DNA of 64,000 nucleotides from Gemella sanguinis ATCC 700632 (GTDB lineage Bacteria; Bacillota; Bacilli; Staphylococcales; Gemellaceae): NCBI RefSeq assembly GCF_000701685.1, contig NZ_JNJO01000005.1, positions 62,001 to 126,000 of the forward strand, read 5' to 3'. Shown piece by piece: positions 42,683 to 52,905 of this stretch (position 1 is its first letter; each line of letters starts with the position of its first letter). The notes under the pieces were generated by a model. It saw only the letters and a program-made list of their open reading frames with translations, ran no database searches and was not told where the DNA came from. The position numbers and the translations under genes were made by a program.

Positions 42683-44044
42683 TTAGAATAGTAATTTATC
42701 TGCTCCACCAAGTTTATAGTCTAAAGCAGCCATAGCAAGTACGTTAATGAAGTGCCATGGACGGTCAAATTCCGGTTGGAAGAAGATATCAGCAAGTGCT
42801 AATTGTTCTAGAGTCCATTCAGCTGAAATTGCTATTGATAAAGCTGCAATAGCGCTAGAAATATCATGTTTAGACATAAATTGAGCACCTAAAATTCTGT
42901 GAGTATCTTCATCGAAGTAGATTTTCATATGAACAAGATTGTTTTCTTTTCTCATAAAATCAGGGTAAATGCGTTCTTCTACATATTTAGAAGCAACTTT
43001 ACCATCATAAAGTCCAACACCATTTTGTGATAATCCAGTACTTACAAATTTGTAATCAAAGAATGATAATGCAGAAGTACCATTTACTGCAGGCATTTTA
43101 GTTTTTTGTCCCATTGCATTTAATGCAGCAACTACACCTTGACGACGTGCTAATGTTGCCAATGCAATTGGTAACTCTCCACGAGTTGGTGCATAAGGAA
43201 GAATTGTAGAATCTCCTCCAGCATAAACATCTTTAGCTGATGTTTCTAAGTATTCGTTAGTTACAACGAAACCACGTTCAGTCATCTCTAATTCTTCACT
43301 TAACCAAGAAGCATCTGGACGAACACCAACAGAAACAATAACAGTATCGGCTTCGTATTCACCTTTGTCTGTAACAACTGAAGTTACTTTTCCATTTTCA
43401 CCTTTAAATGAAAGAACTTTTTCCCCACCACGAACTTTAAGGTTATGTTTAGCACCTTCTTCAGTTAAAATATCTGTAAGTTCTTGGTCTAAGTATGTGT
43501 TTAATATTCTTGGAGCAAAGTCAACGATAGTTACATCAATTCCTTGTTTTGCATAAGATTCAGCAACTTCAAGTCCAATATAACCCCCACCAACGACTAC
43601 CGCTTTTTTACTGTTTTGCATACAATCGTAAACAGCTTGTGTGTCTTCTGGTCCACGGAAAGTGTGAATATTTTCTAATTCGATTCCTTCAAATGGAGGC
43701 TTTACAGCAACTCCTCCAGGACTTAATAATAATTTATCATATGACTGTTTTTCTTCACCAGCAGGTGTTTTTACTACAACATATTTTTCTTCTGTATTTA
43801 ATTTAATAACATCACTATTACAGTGGATGTTAATCCCTTGAGAACGGTAAGATTCTTCATTAGCAAAGTGTAGTTCAGATAATGCTTTAGATGTCCCATC
43901 TAAATATGATTGACTACCTCATCCCATAAATGAAGCCCCAGCGCCTCTTTCATATAAATGAATTTCAGCATTAGGTTCATTTTTTAAAATAGTTTGAACT
44001 GCTTCGTAACCGAAGTGAGAAGTTCCAACAACTACGTATTTCAT
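42683..44044 (-). CDS. npx: NADH peroxidase/oxidase with in-frame UGA at redox Cys42 (candidate selenoprotein)
   Basis: This 453-codon frame starts at the ATG at 44044, preceded by AGGAGG. It is the NADH peroxidase/NADH oxidase flavoprotein family: FAD motif VVVGTSHFGYEAV with the active-site His10, NAD motif VVVGGGYIGLEVAESY (about 149-164), VYAGGDST for FAD, and a dimerisation domain ending LADIFFQPEFDRPWHFIN, closer to NADH peroxidase than oxidase. The only interruption is UGA at 43921-43919, codon 42, in the context ASFMG-UGA-GSQSYLDG. This aligns with the catalytic Cys42 (family SFLSCGMQLYLEG), which cycles through a sulfenic acid. Everything downstream is intact. A SECIS-like hairpin follows. 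An internal ATG at 43621 (codon 142) has no ribosome binding site and would lose the FAD domain. Read as Sec it would be a full-length selenoflavoenzyme; otherwise it is a nonsense-mutated gene. Confidence 0.85.
43870..43921 (-). promoter_or_regulatory. SECIS-like stem-loop downstream of the UGA codon
   Basis: On the minus strand, UUUAGAUG (43904-43897) pairs perfectly with CAUCUAAA (43893-43886) around the loop GGA. The loop starts 22 nt after the UGA (43921-43919). An outer helix pairs GUAGU (43917-43913) with ACUAC (43874-43870), and a UCA/UGA pairing is possible between them. Bacterial SECIS elements lie just inside the coding region after the UGA, with a small apical loop carrying G in its first positions at roughly this distance. 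The fit is by eye, without energy calculation. Confidence 0.6.
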
Positions 44045-44104
44045 ACGATTTCCTCCTTTTTATTTTGAATTAATTTCCGTATAATTACTTTTTTATACAA
44101 ATAG

Positions 44105-44125
44105 AATTTTAACATGTTATAAATT
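44105..44125. promoter_or_regulatory. inverted repeat upstream of npx (possible operator)
   Basis: AATTTTAACA and TGTTATAAATT form a near-perfect palindrome (one extra base in the right arm) centred on CATG, about 60-80 bp before the npx start. It could bind a redox or peroxide regulator. It does not match the Rex consensus and only loosely resembles a PerR box. Confidence 0.4.
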
Positions 44126-44279
44126 GATATAAAAATAATTTGCTTGAGATTATTGATTGAAACTCATAAATAAGATGTTCTTTTTACATTAATTTATATT
44201 TAAGAATATAAAGAATACATTGTAATATTTTGATTTTAATACACTATTAATATTAATAAAATAACACTAAAATTTAAAG

Positions 44280-44296
44280 TTTGATTTTTTTTGACT
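44280..44296 (-). promoter_or_regulatory. CtsR-like operator of groESL
   Basis: Read on the minus strand: AGTCAAA, three bases, AATCAAA. This matches the CtsR heptad repeat (A/G)GTCAAA-N3-(A/G)GTCAAA with one mismatch. It lies about 50 bp before groES, overlapping a TTGACT that could be the -35 box. CtsR control of groESL is known in staphylococci and streptococci. Confidence 0.65.
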
Positions 44297-44346
44297 TTTG
44301 TTTTAATATAATAATTAGACATGTAATAATTAGATGAGGTGAATAT

Positions 44347-46235
<1,889 letters not shown>

Positions 46236-46314
46236 ATATTAGAACAAAATATTTGAATAATTAGTTGCAATAGTTTAATATATTAATTAAGAAAATATAA
46301 GGAGATAGGAAATA

Positions 46315-46620
46315 ATGAGAGAAATCACTGATAAAGAATTTTATGAGTTATCAAAAACTGATAGCGTAAAAGTATTTGACTTTTGGGCACCTTGGTGTGG
46401 ACCATGTAAAATGTTAGCACCAGTATTAGAAGAAGTTTCTAACGAATTAACTAATATTGAATTTTACAAAATTAATGTAGATGAAAATCAAGAAGCTGCT
46501 GGTGAATTTGGAGTAATGTCAATTCCTACACTATTAGTTATGAAAAATGGTGAGGTACTTGAAGAAAAAACAGGTTACCAACCAAAAGAAGCATTAGTAG
46601 AATTGCTATCTAAATACTAA
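46315..46620 (+). CDS. trxA: thioredoxin
   Basis: This 101-residue thioredoxin has VKVFDFWAPWCGPCKMLAPVLEE with the classical WCGPC active site (about 29-33) and the cis-proline in VMSIPTLLVMKNGE. It is the general cytosolic disulfide reductase, driven by thioredoxin reductase. It has a strong AAGGAGA site and a terminator right after it. Of the thiol redox proteins in the window, it is the only one with the standard CxxC motif. Confidence 0.97.
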   Translation: MREITDKEFYELSKTDSVKVFDFWAPWCGPCKMLAPVLEEVSNELTNIEFYKINVDENQEAAGEFGVMSIPTLLVMKNGEVLEEKTGYQPKEALVELLSKY

Positions 46621-46642
46621 TCTACTAAATTTAAAATAAAGC

Positions 46643-46680
46643 TAAAAGAGGTTACTGTATTTGTAGTAACCTCTTTTTCA
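46643..46680 (+). terminator. terminator of trxA
   Basis: AAAGAGGTTACT pairs with AGTAACCTCTTT across an eight-base loop, followed by Ts. Confidence 0.88.
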
Positions 46681-46684
46681 TGAA

Positions 46685-46728
46685 AAATTAGATGAGGCTA
46701 TATATTATCCTCATCTAATTTTTTTTAA
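46685..46728. terminator. terminator of glnRA (bidirectional form)
   Basis: AAATTAGATGAGG pairs with CCTCATCTAATTT, with A-rich and T-rich flanks. On the minus strand it ends the glnRA transcript. Confidence 0.85.
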
Positions 46729-46731
46729 TTA

Positions 46732-48069
46732 TTAATAATTTTTTAGATACTGTTCAACTTCCCAATCTGTAACTTGTGTTCTAAATGAATCCCATTCTAT
46801 AGATTTTGCTTCAATAAAATTATAAAAGATATGAGATCCTAATGCTTCTTTCATTATTGGTGAAGCTATTAATTCCTTAAGAGCTGTATAAAGTGTAGAA
46901 GGTAATTCATCTATACCATTAGCTAGTCTTTCTTCTCGAGTCATAACATAAATATTACTTCTTACTTCTTCAGCAGGAGTAAGTTTATTTTCGATACCAT
47001 CTAAACCTGCAGCAAGTATAGTTGACATTGCTAAATATGGGTTGGCAGCTGGATCTACAGATCTAACTTCAACACGTGTAGATTTTCCGCGAGCAGCAGG
47101 TATACGAACTAGAGGTGAACGGTTTGATGTTGACCATGCAACATAACAAGGGGCTTCATAACCGGGTACTAAACGTTTATAAGAGTTTACTGTAGGGTTA
47201 CAAACTGCTGTAAAGCTACGAGCATGTTTTAAAATACCCGCTATAAATTGTGATGCTATCTCAGACAAACCATTTTCACTATTAGCATCATAGAAGCTAT
47301 TCTCCCCTTTACTAAATAGAGAAACATTACAGTGCATTCCTGATCCATTTATTCCAAACATAGGTTTAGGCATAAATGTAGCATGTAATCCGTGTTTTCT
47401 AGCAATAGTCTTAACAATTAATTTAAATGTTTGGATATTATCACAAGCTGTAATTACATCATCATATTTAAAATCAATTTCATGTTGACCAGGTGCAACT
47501 TCATGATGACTTGCTTCAATATCAAAACCTAATCGTTCTAACTCCAGTACAATATCTCTACGTACATTTTCACCTAAATCTACAGGGGCAAGATCAAAGT
47601 ATCCACCATGATCATTTAATTCAAGACTAGGTTCTCCGTTTTCTTTCAATCTAAACAAGAAAAATTCAGGTTCAGGTCCAAGATTTAAAGTATCGAATCC
47701 AAGTTTATTCATTTTAGCTAACATTCGTTTTAAATTACCTCGTGGGTCTCCTGCAAAAGGTTTGCAATCAACTGTGTATACATCACAGATAAAACGTGCA
47801 ACCTTACCATATTCACTGTCCCATGAAAATACTAAAAAAGTATTTAAATCAGGGTATAGGTACATGTCACTTTCTTCAATACGAACAAATCCTTCTATAG
47901 AAGAACCATCAAACATCATTTTATTATCTAATACTTTTTCTATTTGGCTAACAGGTACTTCAACATTTTTAATAGTACCTGTTATATCAGTAAATTGTAA
48001 TCTTATATATTTAACATTTTCTTCTTCGATAGTTTTTAAAATTTGTTTTTTAGTAATTGTTTTAACCAT
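46732..48069 (-). CDS. glnA: glutamine synthetase (GSI-alpha)
   Basis: This 445-residue type I glutamine synthetase makes glutamine from glutamate, ammonia and ATP. It has [24 protein letters not shown] near the N-terminus, GPEPEFFLF, the catalytic [24 protein letters not shown], and [13 protein letters not shown]. It lacks the adenylylation tyrosine region of the beta type, and the length matches Bacillus GlnA. It follows glnR by 32 bases on the minus strand, the standard glnRA operon. Confidence 0.97.
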   Translation of the reverse strand: MVKTITKKQILKTIEEENVKYIRLQFTDITGTIKNVEVPVSQIEKVLDNKMMFDGSSIEGFVRIEESDMYLYPDLNTFLVFSWDSEYGKVARFICDVYTVDCKPFAGDPRGNLKRMLAKMNKLGFDTLNLGPEPEFFLFRLKENGEPSLELNDHGGYFDLAPVDLGENVRRDIVLELERLGFDIEASHHEVAPGQHEIDFKYDDVITACDNIQTFKLIVKTIARKHGLHATFMPKPMFGINGSGMHCNVSLFSKGENSFYDANSENGLSEIASQFIAGILKHARSFTAVCNPTVNSYKRLVPGYEAPCYVAWSTSNRSPLVRIPAARGKSTRVEVRSVDPAANPYLAMSTILAAGLDGIENKLTPAEEVRSNIYVMTREERLANGIDELPSTLYTALKELIASPIMKEALGSHIFYNFIEAKSIEWDSFRTQVTDWEVEQYLKNY

Positions 48070-48101
48070 TATATCTCCTCGTTTTATATAAAAAACTAAT
48101 A

Positions 48102-48485
48102 TTAGAATTTATTTTTTTTATTATTGTAAAATCTTGATAAATCACCACGTCCAATAGAGCGTTCTCTAGGTAAACCATTAGGGCCTGCAAATATATCATG
48201 ATGTATGATTTGTCTAATTTGTGTTGTTTCTTTAGAAACAGTTTTACCATTTATTATTTCATCAATAGCCTTTATATTAAAACCTTTGTTTAATAATTCT
48301 TTAATTGTTAATAAGCTATCAATATCATTTAATGAAAAAAGCCTTGTATTACCTTCAGTACGTTTTGGAGTAAAGAGTTTTTTTTCTTCATAATATCTTA
48401 TCTGTCTGGCGCTAAGTTGAGTTATTTTTGTAACAACTCCAATTGAAAAAACAGGAAGATTTTTTTGAAATTCCTTAAACCCCAT
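48102..48485 (-). CDS. glnR: nitrogen regulator GlnR (MerR family)
   Basis: This 127-residue MerR-type repressor has the N-terminal winged helix [37 protein letters not shown] short dimerisation region follows, then a C-terminal tail ending [12 protein letters not shown]. It is slightly shorter than Bacillus GlnR (135 residues). Feedback-inhibited GlnA normally activates GlnR to repress nitrogen genes, including its own operon. A matching operator lies about 100 bp upstream. Confidence 0.93.
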   Translation of the reverse strand: MGFKEFQKNLPVFSIGVVTKITQLSARQIRYYEEKKLFTPKRTEGNTRLFSLNDIDSLLTIKELLNKGFNIKAIDEIINGKTVSKETTQIRQIIHHDIFAGPNGLPRERSIGRGDLSRFYNNKKNKF

Positions 48486-48581
48486 AGAACCACCTCTCTT
48501 TTGGAAATTTAGTGAAATATTTATATTGTAACTCGCACTACATGTTCATATTAACATAAATTAATTGTAAAATAAAGTAAA

Positions 48582-48598
48582 TGTTATATAATCTGACA
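48582..48598. promoter_or_regulatory. GlnR/TnrA operator of glnRA
   Basis: TGTTA-TATAATC-TGACA fits the GlnR consensus TGTNA-N7-TNACA exactly. It lies about 97-113 bp before the glnR start, where autoregulation would act. Confidence 0.85.
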
Positions 48599-48712
48599 TC
48601 AACTTTTAGTGCTTTAATAAACCTTATATAAATATTTAAATAAATGGGTTTTAAAAATTAGAAAATCATGCTAAAATATATAGTATATAATATTGAAGAA
48701 AGGATATGTATA

Positions 48713-48895
48713 ATGCCAATAATTTATTCTATTTTAGTCTTTATACTTTCTTTTGTTTTATTATTGGGTTCATATATAGCTTTAGTAGCTACTAATAAAA
48801 TAAAAAAAAGAAGAATGGATAAAGTTTTGAGACTAGTGGCGGCATATAGTTTAGTCGTTGCTTTAGTATTTTGTTATCAGACATTATATTTATAG
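48713..48895 (+). CDS. small two-helix membrane protein
   Basis: This 60-residue protein starts at 48713 after AGAAAGGATA; an in-frame ATG at 48668 has no ribosome binding site. It consists of two hydrophobic helices (about 4-25 and 40-58) joined by a very basic loop (NKIKKRRMDKV). Topology is probably N- and C-termini outside with the loop inside. I recognise no family or function. It lies 27 bases before the flippase gene in the same direction and may share its transcript. Confidence 0.65.
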   Translation: MPIIYSILVFILSFVLLLGSYIALVATNKIKKRRMDKVLRLVAAYSLVVALVFCYQTLYL

Positions 48896-48922
48896 TTTGA
48901 TAATTACAATTAAATAAAACGT

Positions 48923-50557
48923 TTGGATGTGAAAAAATTGAAGAAAGATTCCTTGTTTAAAGGAACTGCGCTACTGAGTATTAGTTTATTACTTACTAAA
49001 TTGTTGGGTGCTGTATACCTTATACCTTTTTATCAAATAATAGGTGGAGAGGAGCAGATGGCTCTTTTTAATTATGGGTATAGTTACTATGCAACAATTT
49101 TAGAAATTTCGGCTGCAGGTACTCCATTGGCGATAGCGAAATTAGTTGCTAAGTATAATGCCCTTGAGCAATATGATGTTAGTAGAAGAATCGTTAAATT
49201 AGGTTCATGGTTACTTGTTGTTATGGGGATGTTAGGTTTTTGTATCTTATTCTTTGGTTCTGATTTTATTTCGGAACAAATATTAATAAGTAAACAACAA
49301 AAATTCTTACCATCTGATGGTGCTTTAGTACTTAAAAGCTTAAGCTTTGGTATACCTTTAGTATTAGTATCGGCTGGATTTAGAGGATTATTCCAAGCTC
49401 ATGAAATTATGCTTCCATCAGCTTTAAGTCAGTTTATAGAACAAGTAGTGAGAATAGCATTTATGCTTGGAGCTACATATTTTGTTATGAGAGTTCTTGG
49501 CTATGGTGTAGTGGAAGGTAATGTTACAGCAACTTTTGCAGCTGCGGTGGGAGCAGTGTTCTCTTTACTAACTTTACTTTATTTTTACAAAAAATATAGC
49601 CATGGCTTAGAGTACAGGCAGCATGATTCTACCAACATATATAAACCAACTAAAGAATTGGTAAAAGAATTCTTTTCTGTGTCAATTCCTTTTATATTTA
49701 TTGTTGGTTTATTCCCTATACTGAATATTATAGATCAACATAACTTTATTCATGGTATGACTGCAATTGGAAAAGCGAATATTGTAGATGGAAGATTTTC
49801 ATCACTACAATTAGTTAATAAGGTTGTAATGATTGCTGTAGCAATAGCTCCGGCATTCTCTAGTACATTTTTACCTTCGATTACGAGGTTATACGCCTTA
49901 GGTGATAAAAAAAGTGTTAGTATTCAAATTAATAAAGTTATATTAGCTCTTATGATGATAGTGCTTCCGGCATTAGTTGGTATGTATATATTAGCTGATC
50001 CGTTATATTCAGCATTCTATAGTAGGAGTTTAATAAATGCAGATTTATTAAGATTTTATTTACCTCTTGCTATTTTATATTCTCTTTACAGCTTAACGAG
50101 TATAATTATGCAAGCAATAAATAGACAATTAATAAATTTAATAACAATAGTAGTTGGTTTGATAGTTAAATTTGCTACTATTACACCATTTGTTATGAGT
50201 TATGAAACTAATGGTGTTGTGCTATCATCAATGGCTACTTACGTTACAATGATATTAATGAATTTTGTTGTTATTAACTTCGAGATTAAATTAAGAATCG
50301 TTGAGTTTGTTAAAAAATTTATTAGTTTAGCAATTTCTTGTTTTATTATGTTTATTGCGGTGGCGGCAGTATATGAGTCAATTATTGGAAACTTTGTTAT
50401 AGAATCAAAATTATCTAGTATGACAATAATAATTATATGTGCTGTTGTTGGTGGTATATTGTACTTCTTTGTTTTAAATAAATTAGAATTTGTTGAATAT
50501 TTATTTAACAGAAAAGTTAGCATTAAATCACTGATTAACCGTAGGAGAAGAGTATAG
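48923..50557 (+). CDS. MurJ/SpoVB-like lipid II or polysaccharide flippase
   Basis: This 544-residue MOP-superfamily membrane protein has about 14 transmembrane helices. The N-terminus reads LFKGTALLSISLLLTKLLGAVYLIPFYQIIG, and the conserved GTPLAIAKLVAKYNA and LPSITRLYALGDKK segments are typical of the SpoVB/YtgP/MurJ group in Firmicutes. It likely flips lipid II or another undecaprenyl-linked precursor to the outer face. The start is uncertain: TTG at 48923 is given, but GTG (48929) and TTG (48938) are possible and none has a strong site. Its stop overlaps the pseudouridine synthase start. Confidence 0.85.
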   Translation: MDVKKLKKDSLFKGTALLSISLLLTKLLGAVYLIPFYQIIGGEEQMALFNYGYSYYATILEISAAGTPLAIAKLVAKYNALEQYDVSRRIVKLGSWLLVVMGMLGFCILFFGSDFISEQILISKQQKFLPSDGALVLKSLSFGIPLVLVSAGFRGLFQAHEIMLPSALSQFIEQVVRIAFMLGATYFVMRVLGYGVVEGNVTATFAAAVGAVFSLLTLLYFYKKYSHGLEYRQHDSTNIYKPTKELVKEFFSVSIPFIFIVGLFPILNIIDQHNFIHGMTAIGKANIVDGRFSSLQLVNKVVMIAVAIAPAFSSTFLPSITRLYALGDKKSVSIQINKVILALMMIVLPALVGMYILADPLYSAFYSRSLINADLLRFYLPLAILYSLYSLTSIIMQAINRQLINLITIVVGLIVKFATITPFVMSYETNGVVLSSMATYVTMILMNFVVINFEIKLRIVEFVKKFISLAISCFIMFIAVAAVYESIIGNFVIESKLSSMTIIIICAVVGGILYFFVLNKLEFVEYLFNRKVSIKSLINRRRRV

Positions 50558-51264
50558 TGAGATTAGATAAGTATATTAGTAATATTACTGAATATAGTAG
50601 AGCAGAGACAAAAAAAATAATAAAAAAGGGTGTTTTAGTAAATAATGTTTTAGTAAAACAACCAGATTATCAAGTTGATGAAGAAAATGATCAAGTAGTT
50701 ATTGATGGAAAATCTCTTTTTTATCAAAAATATGTATATATAATGATGAATAAACCTGGAAATATTATATCAGCTACTGAAGATAAAAAAGATACTACTG
50801 TTATTGACATATTAAATGAAAAGGATCGCTTATTTAAACCTTTTCCAGTCGGACGACTGGATAAAGATACAGAAGGACTTATGTTACTTACAAATGATGG
50901 TGAACTTGCTCATAAATTAATATCACCTAAAAAAGATGTAATAAAAAAATATTATGTTGAAGTTGACGGAGAATTAAAAGCTGAGCATGTAACGATTATT
51001 AGAGATGGTGTTGTTCTCGAAGATGGATATAAAACAAAGAGTGCAACACTAGAAATACTTACTTCTAATACTGAAAAAAGCAGTGCTTATATTAGTATTA
51101 CAGAGGGGAAATTTCATCAAGTTAAAAGAATGATGAAATCTCTAGGTGTTAAAGTAACATACTTAAAAAGATTATCTATAGGTAGTCTAGTTTTAGATGA
51201 AAGTTTAAAATTAGGTGAATATAGATATTTAACAGATAAGGAACTAAAAAAATTAAAAAAATAA
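50557..51264 (+). CDS. 16S rRNA pseudouridine synthase (RsuA family)
   Basis: This 235-residue enzyme starts with GTG overlapping the flippase stop. An S4 RNA-binding domain (1-60, MRLDKYISNITEYSRAETKKIIKKGVLVN) precedes the catalytic domain with PVGRLDKDTEGLMLLTNDGELAHKLISPK (catalytic aspartate in GRLD) and EGKFHQVKRMMKSLG. It belongs to the RsuA/RluB/E/F group. RsuA (psi516 in 16S rRNA) is the likeliest for this gene order in Firmicutes, but the target base is not proven. Confidence 0.9.
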   Translation: MRLDKYISNITEYSRAETKKIIKKGVLVNNVLVKQPDYQVDEENDQVVIDGKSLFYQKYVYIMMNKPGNIISATEDKKDTTVIDILNEKDRLFKPFPVGRLDKDTEGLMLLTNDGELAHKLISPKKDVIKKYYVEVDGELKAEHVTIIRDGVVLEDGYKTKSATLEILTSNTEKSSAYISITEGKFHQVKRMMKSLGVKVTYLKRLSIGSLVLDESLKLGEYRYLTDKELKKLKK

Positions 51265-51278
51265 TGGAGGGATATATT

Positions 51279-52676
51279 ATGAATATCGTTTTCAAACAAG
51301 AAGTTCAAAATCATAAGGAGGATCTATTAAAAGATTTATTTGAGTTATTAAGTGTAAATTCAGTTTTAGGTACTGATATAACTGAAGAAACACCTTTTGG
51401 TAGTGGACCTAGAAAAGCTTTAGATTTAATTCTATCATTTGGAGAACGTGATGGTTACAAAACAAAAATAGTTGAAAATAAAGCTGGTCATATCGAAGTA
51501 GGGGAAGGTGAAGAATTATTTGGTATTCTTGGTCATGTCGATGTTGTACCTGTTGTTGAAGCGGACTGGATTAGCCATCCATTTAAACCTGAAGTTAGAG
51601 ATGGTAAGATTTATGCTCGTGGATCATTAGACGATAAAGGACCTACAATGGCTGCATATTATGCTGTTAAGCTGCTTGATAAATTAGGAGTGAAATGGAA
51701 TAAACGTGTTAGATTAATTGTTGGTAGTGATGAAGAAACTGGATTTAGATGTGTTAAATCTTATTTTGAACACGAAGAACAACCAGCTTTAGGATTTACA
51801 CCTGATGCAATGTTCCCATTAGTATACGCTGAGAAAGCTAGAGTAACATTTGACCATAATCTTATTTTTAAAGATGAGGAAGGAAACTATGATTATAAAT
51901 TAGTTGAGTTCAATGCAGGTCAAGTTTTGAACATGGTAGTAGCTAGTGCTGAAGCAAAACTTAGCGGTGAAGAAAAAGATATTAAAGAAAAATTTGAAAA
52001 ATTCCTTTCTGATGAAAAATTAGAAGGAGAAGTAAATTCTGGAGAAGTTATTACATTAGTAGTAAAAGGGAAAGCAGCACATGGATCAACACCACAATTT
52101 GGTATAAATGCAGGAACTAAATTAGCAGAATTTTTAAATACTTTAAACTTAGATACAAATGGTAAAAACTATGTAAAATATATTGCTACTAGATTAGCAA
52201 ATGATCCATTTGGTAAAGAATTAGGTATTGAATATTCTGATGATGAAATGGGAGCATCAACATATAATTATGGTATTTTTAAATATGATCCAGTAGAAAA
52301 AGTTGGAGTTGTTAAAACTGACTGTAGACATCCTAAGAATTTTGATTTAGTTTCTAAATTAGAAAAATTACAAGAAGAAAATATTAATATTGTTGTAACA
52401 AGTACAAAAGAAGCACATTATGTTCCAAAAGATGATGAGTTAGTTACTACATTGGTAGATGTGTATAGAAAACATACAGGTGATACTAAAAATGATGCGT
52501 TTGTATTAGGTGGAGGAACATATGCTCGTTGCCTTAAAAAAGGTGTAGCATTTGGACTTCTATTCCCTGGTAAACAAGATACAATGCACCAAGCTAATGA
52601 ATTTTTAGAAATAGAAGATTTACTATTAGCTACAGCTATTTACGCTGAAGGTATCTACAAACTTTGCTGCGAATAA
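51279..52676 (+). CDS. pepV: dipeptidase PepV (M20 metallopeptidase)
   Basis: This 465-residue cytosolic zinc dipeptidase starts at 51279; an ATG at 51264 overlaps the GGAGGG site. Metal ligands appear in GILGHVDVVP, ARGSLDDKGPTMAAY and GSDEETGFRC. A lid domain with KGKAAHGSTPQFGINAG and a final VLGGGTYARCLKKGVAFG follow, all typical of PepV. It hydrolyses a broad range of dipeptides for amino-acid supply. Flippase, pseudouridine synthase and pepV form one tightly packed run. Confidence 0.94.
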   Translation: MNIVFKQEVQNHKEDLLKDLFELLSVNSVLGTDITEETPFGSGPRKALDLILSFGERDGYKTKIVENKAGHIEVGEGEELFGILGHVDVVPVVEADWISHPFKPEVRDGKIYARGSLDDKGPTMAAYYAVKLLDKLGVKWNKRVRLIVGSDEETGFRCVKSYFEHEEQPALGFTPDAMFPLVYAEKARVTFDHNLIFKDEEGNYDYKLVEFNAGQVLNMVVASAEAKLSGEEKDIKEKFEKFLSDEKLEGEVNSGEVITLVVKGKAAHGSTPQFGINAGTKLAEFLNTLNLDTNGKNYVKYIATRLANDPFGKELGIEYSDDEMGASTYNYGIFKYDPVEKVGVVKTDCRHPKNFDLVSKLEKLQEENINIVVTSTKEAHYVPKDDELVTTLVDVYRKHTGDTKNDAFVLGGGTYARCLKKGVAFGLLFPGKQDTMHQANEFLEIEDLLLATAIYAEGIYKLCCE

Positions 52677-52737
52677 AATTTTATAAAAATATTTATTCAA
52701 AGAAGTAAAAAGAATTAATATATACAAGTGAAAAAAC

Positions 52738-52800
52738 ATTCTCAAAGATATTTGTATTTAAAAAATGATGAAATAATTAAAATATCTTTGAGAATTTTAA
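52738..52800 (+). terminator. terminator of the flippase-pepV run
   Basis: ATTCTCAAAGATATTT (52738-52753) pairs perfectly with AAATATCTTTGAGAAT (52780-52795) across a 26-base loop, followed by TTTTAATT. Confidence 0.75.
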
Positions 52801-52905
52801 TTATCTTTAAAAATATTATCTTGAAAAAAATTAATAAAAATTGTAAAATATATATTGCATTACAGTTTAGTAAAAGAGAGTTATAGAGAAAGGAGAAGTA
52901 TTATT

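Larger units (their letters stand above)
44045..44346. other. divergent control region between npx and groES
   Basis: About 300 AT-rich bases hold the promoters of both genes. Two recognisable elements, an inverted repeat at 44105-44125 and a CtsR-like box at 44280-44296, are listed separately. No coding frame and no CIRCE (HrcA) inverted repeat was seen. Confidence 0.6.

Noticed and set aside
42683-43621. A 312-residue protein starting at the internal ATG 43621 as the real NADH oxidase gene
   Set aside because: No ribosome binding site precedes that ATG, the FAD-binding domain and His10 would be lost, and an AGGAGG-preceded ATG at 44044 opens the same frame. The frame is better read through the UGA at codon 42.
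43549-43806. Plus-strand 85-codon frame opposite npx
   Set aside because: It is antisense to a well-supported coding region, has no ribosome binding site and shows no sensible protein composition.
43919-43921. UGA decoded as tryptophan or glycine by a variant genetic code
   Set aside because: ecfA2 ends in UGA at 29180-29182, overlapping the next start, and all other genes read normally. UGA therefore remains a stop in general, and residue 42 needs to be a redox residue.
44240-44346. CIRCE (HrcA) operator before groES
   Set aside because: No TTAGCACTC-N9-GAGTGCTAA inverted repeat is present; only the CtsR-like box was found.
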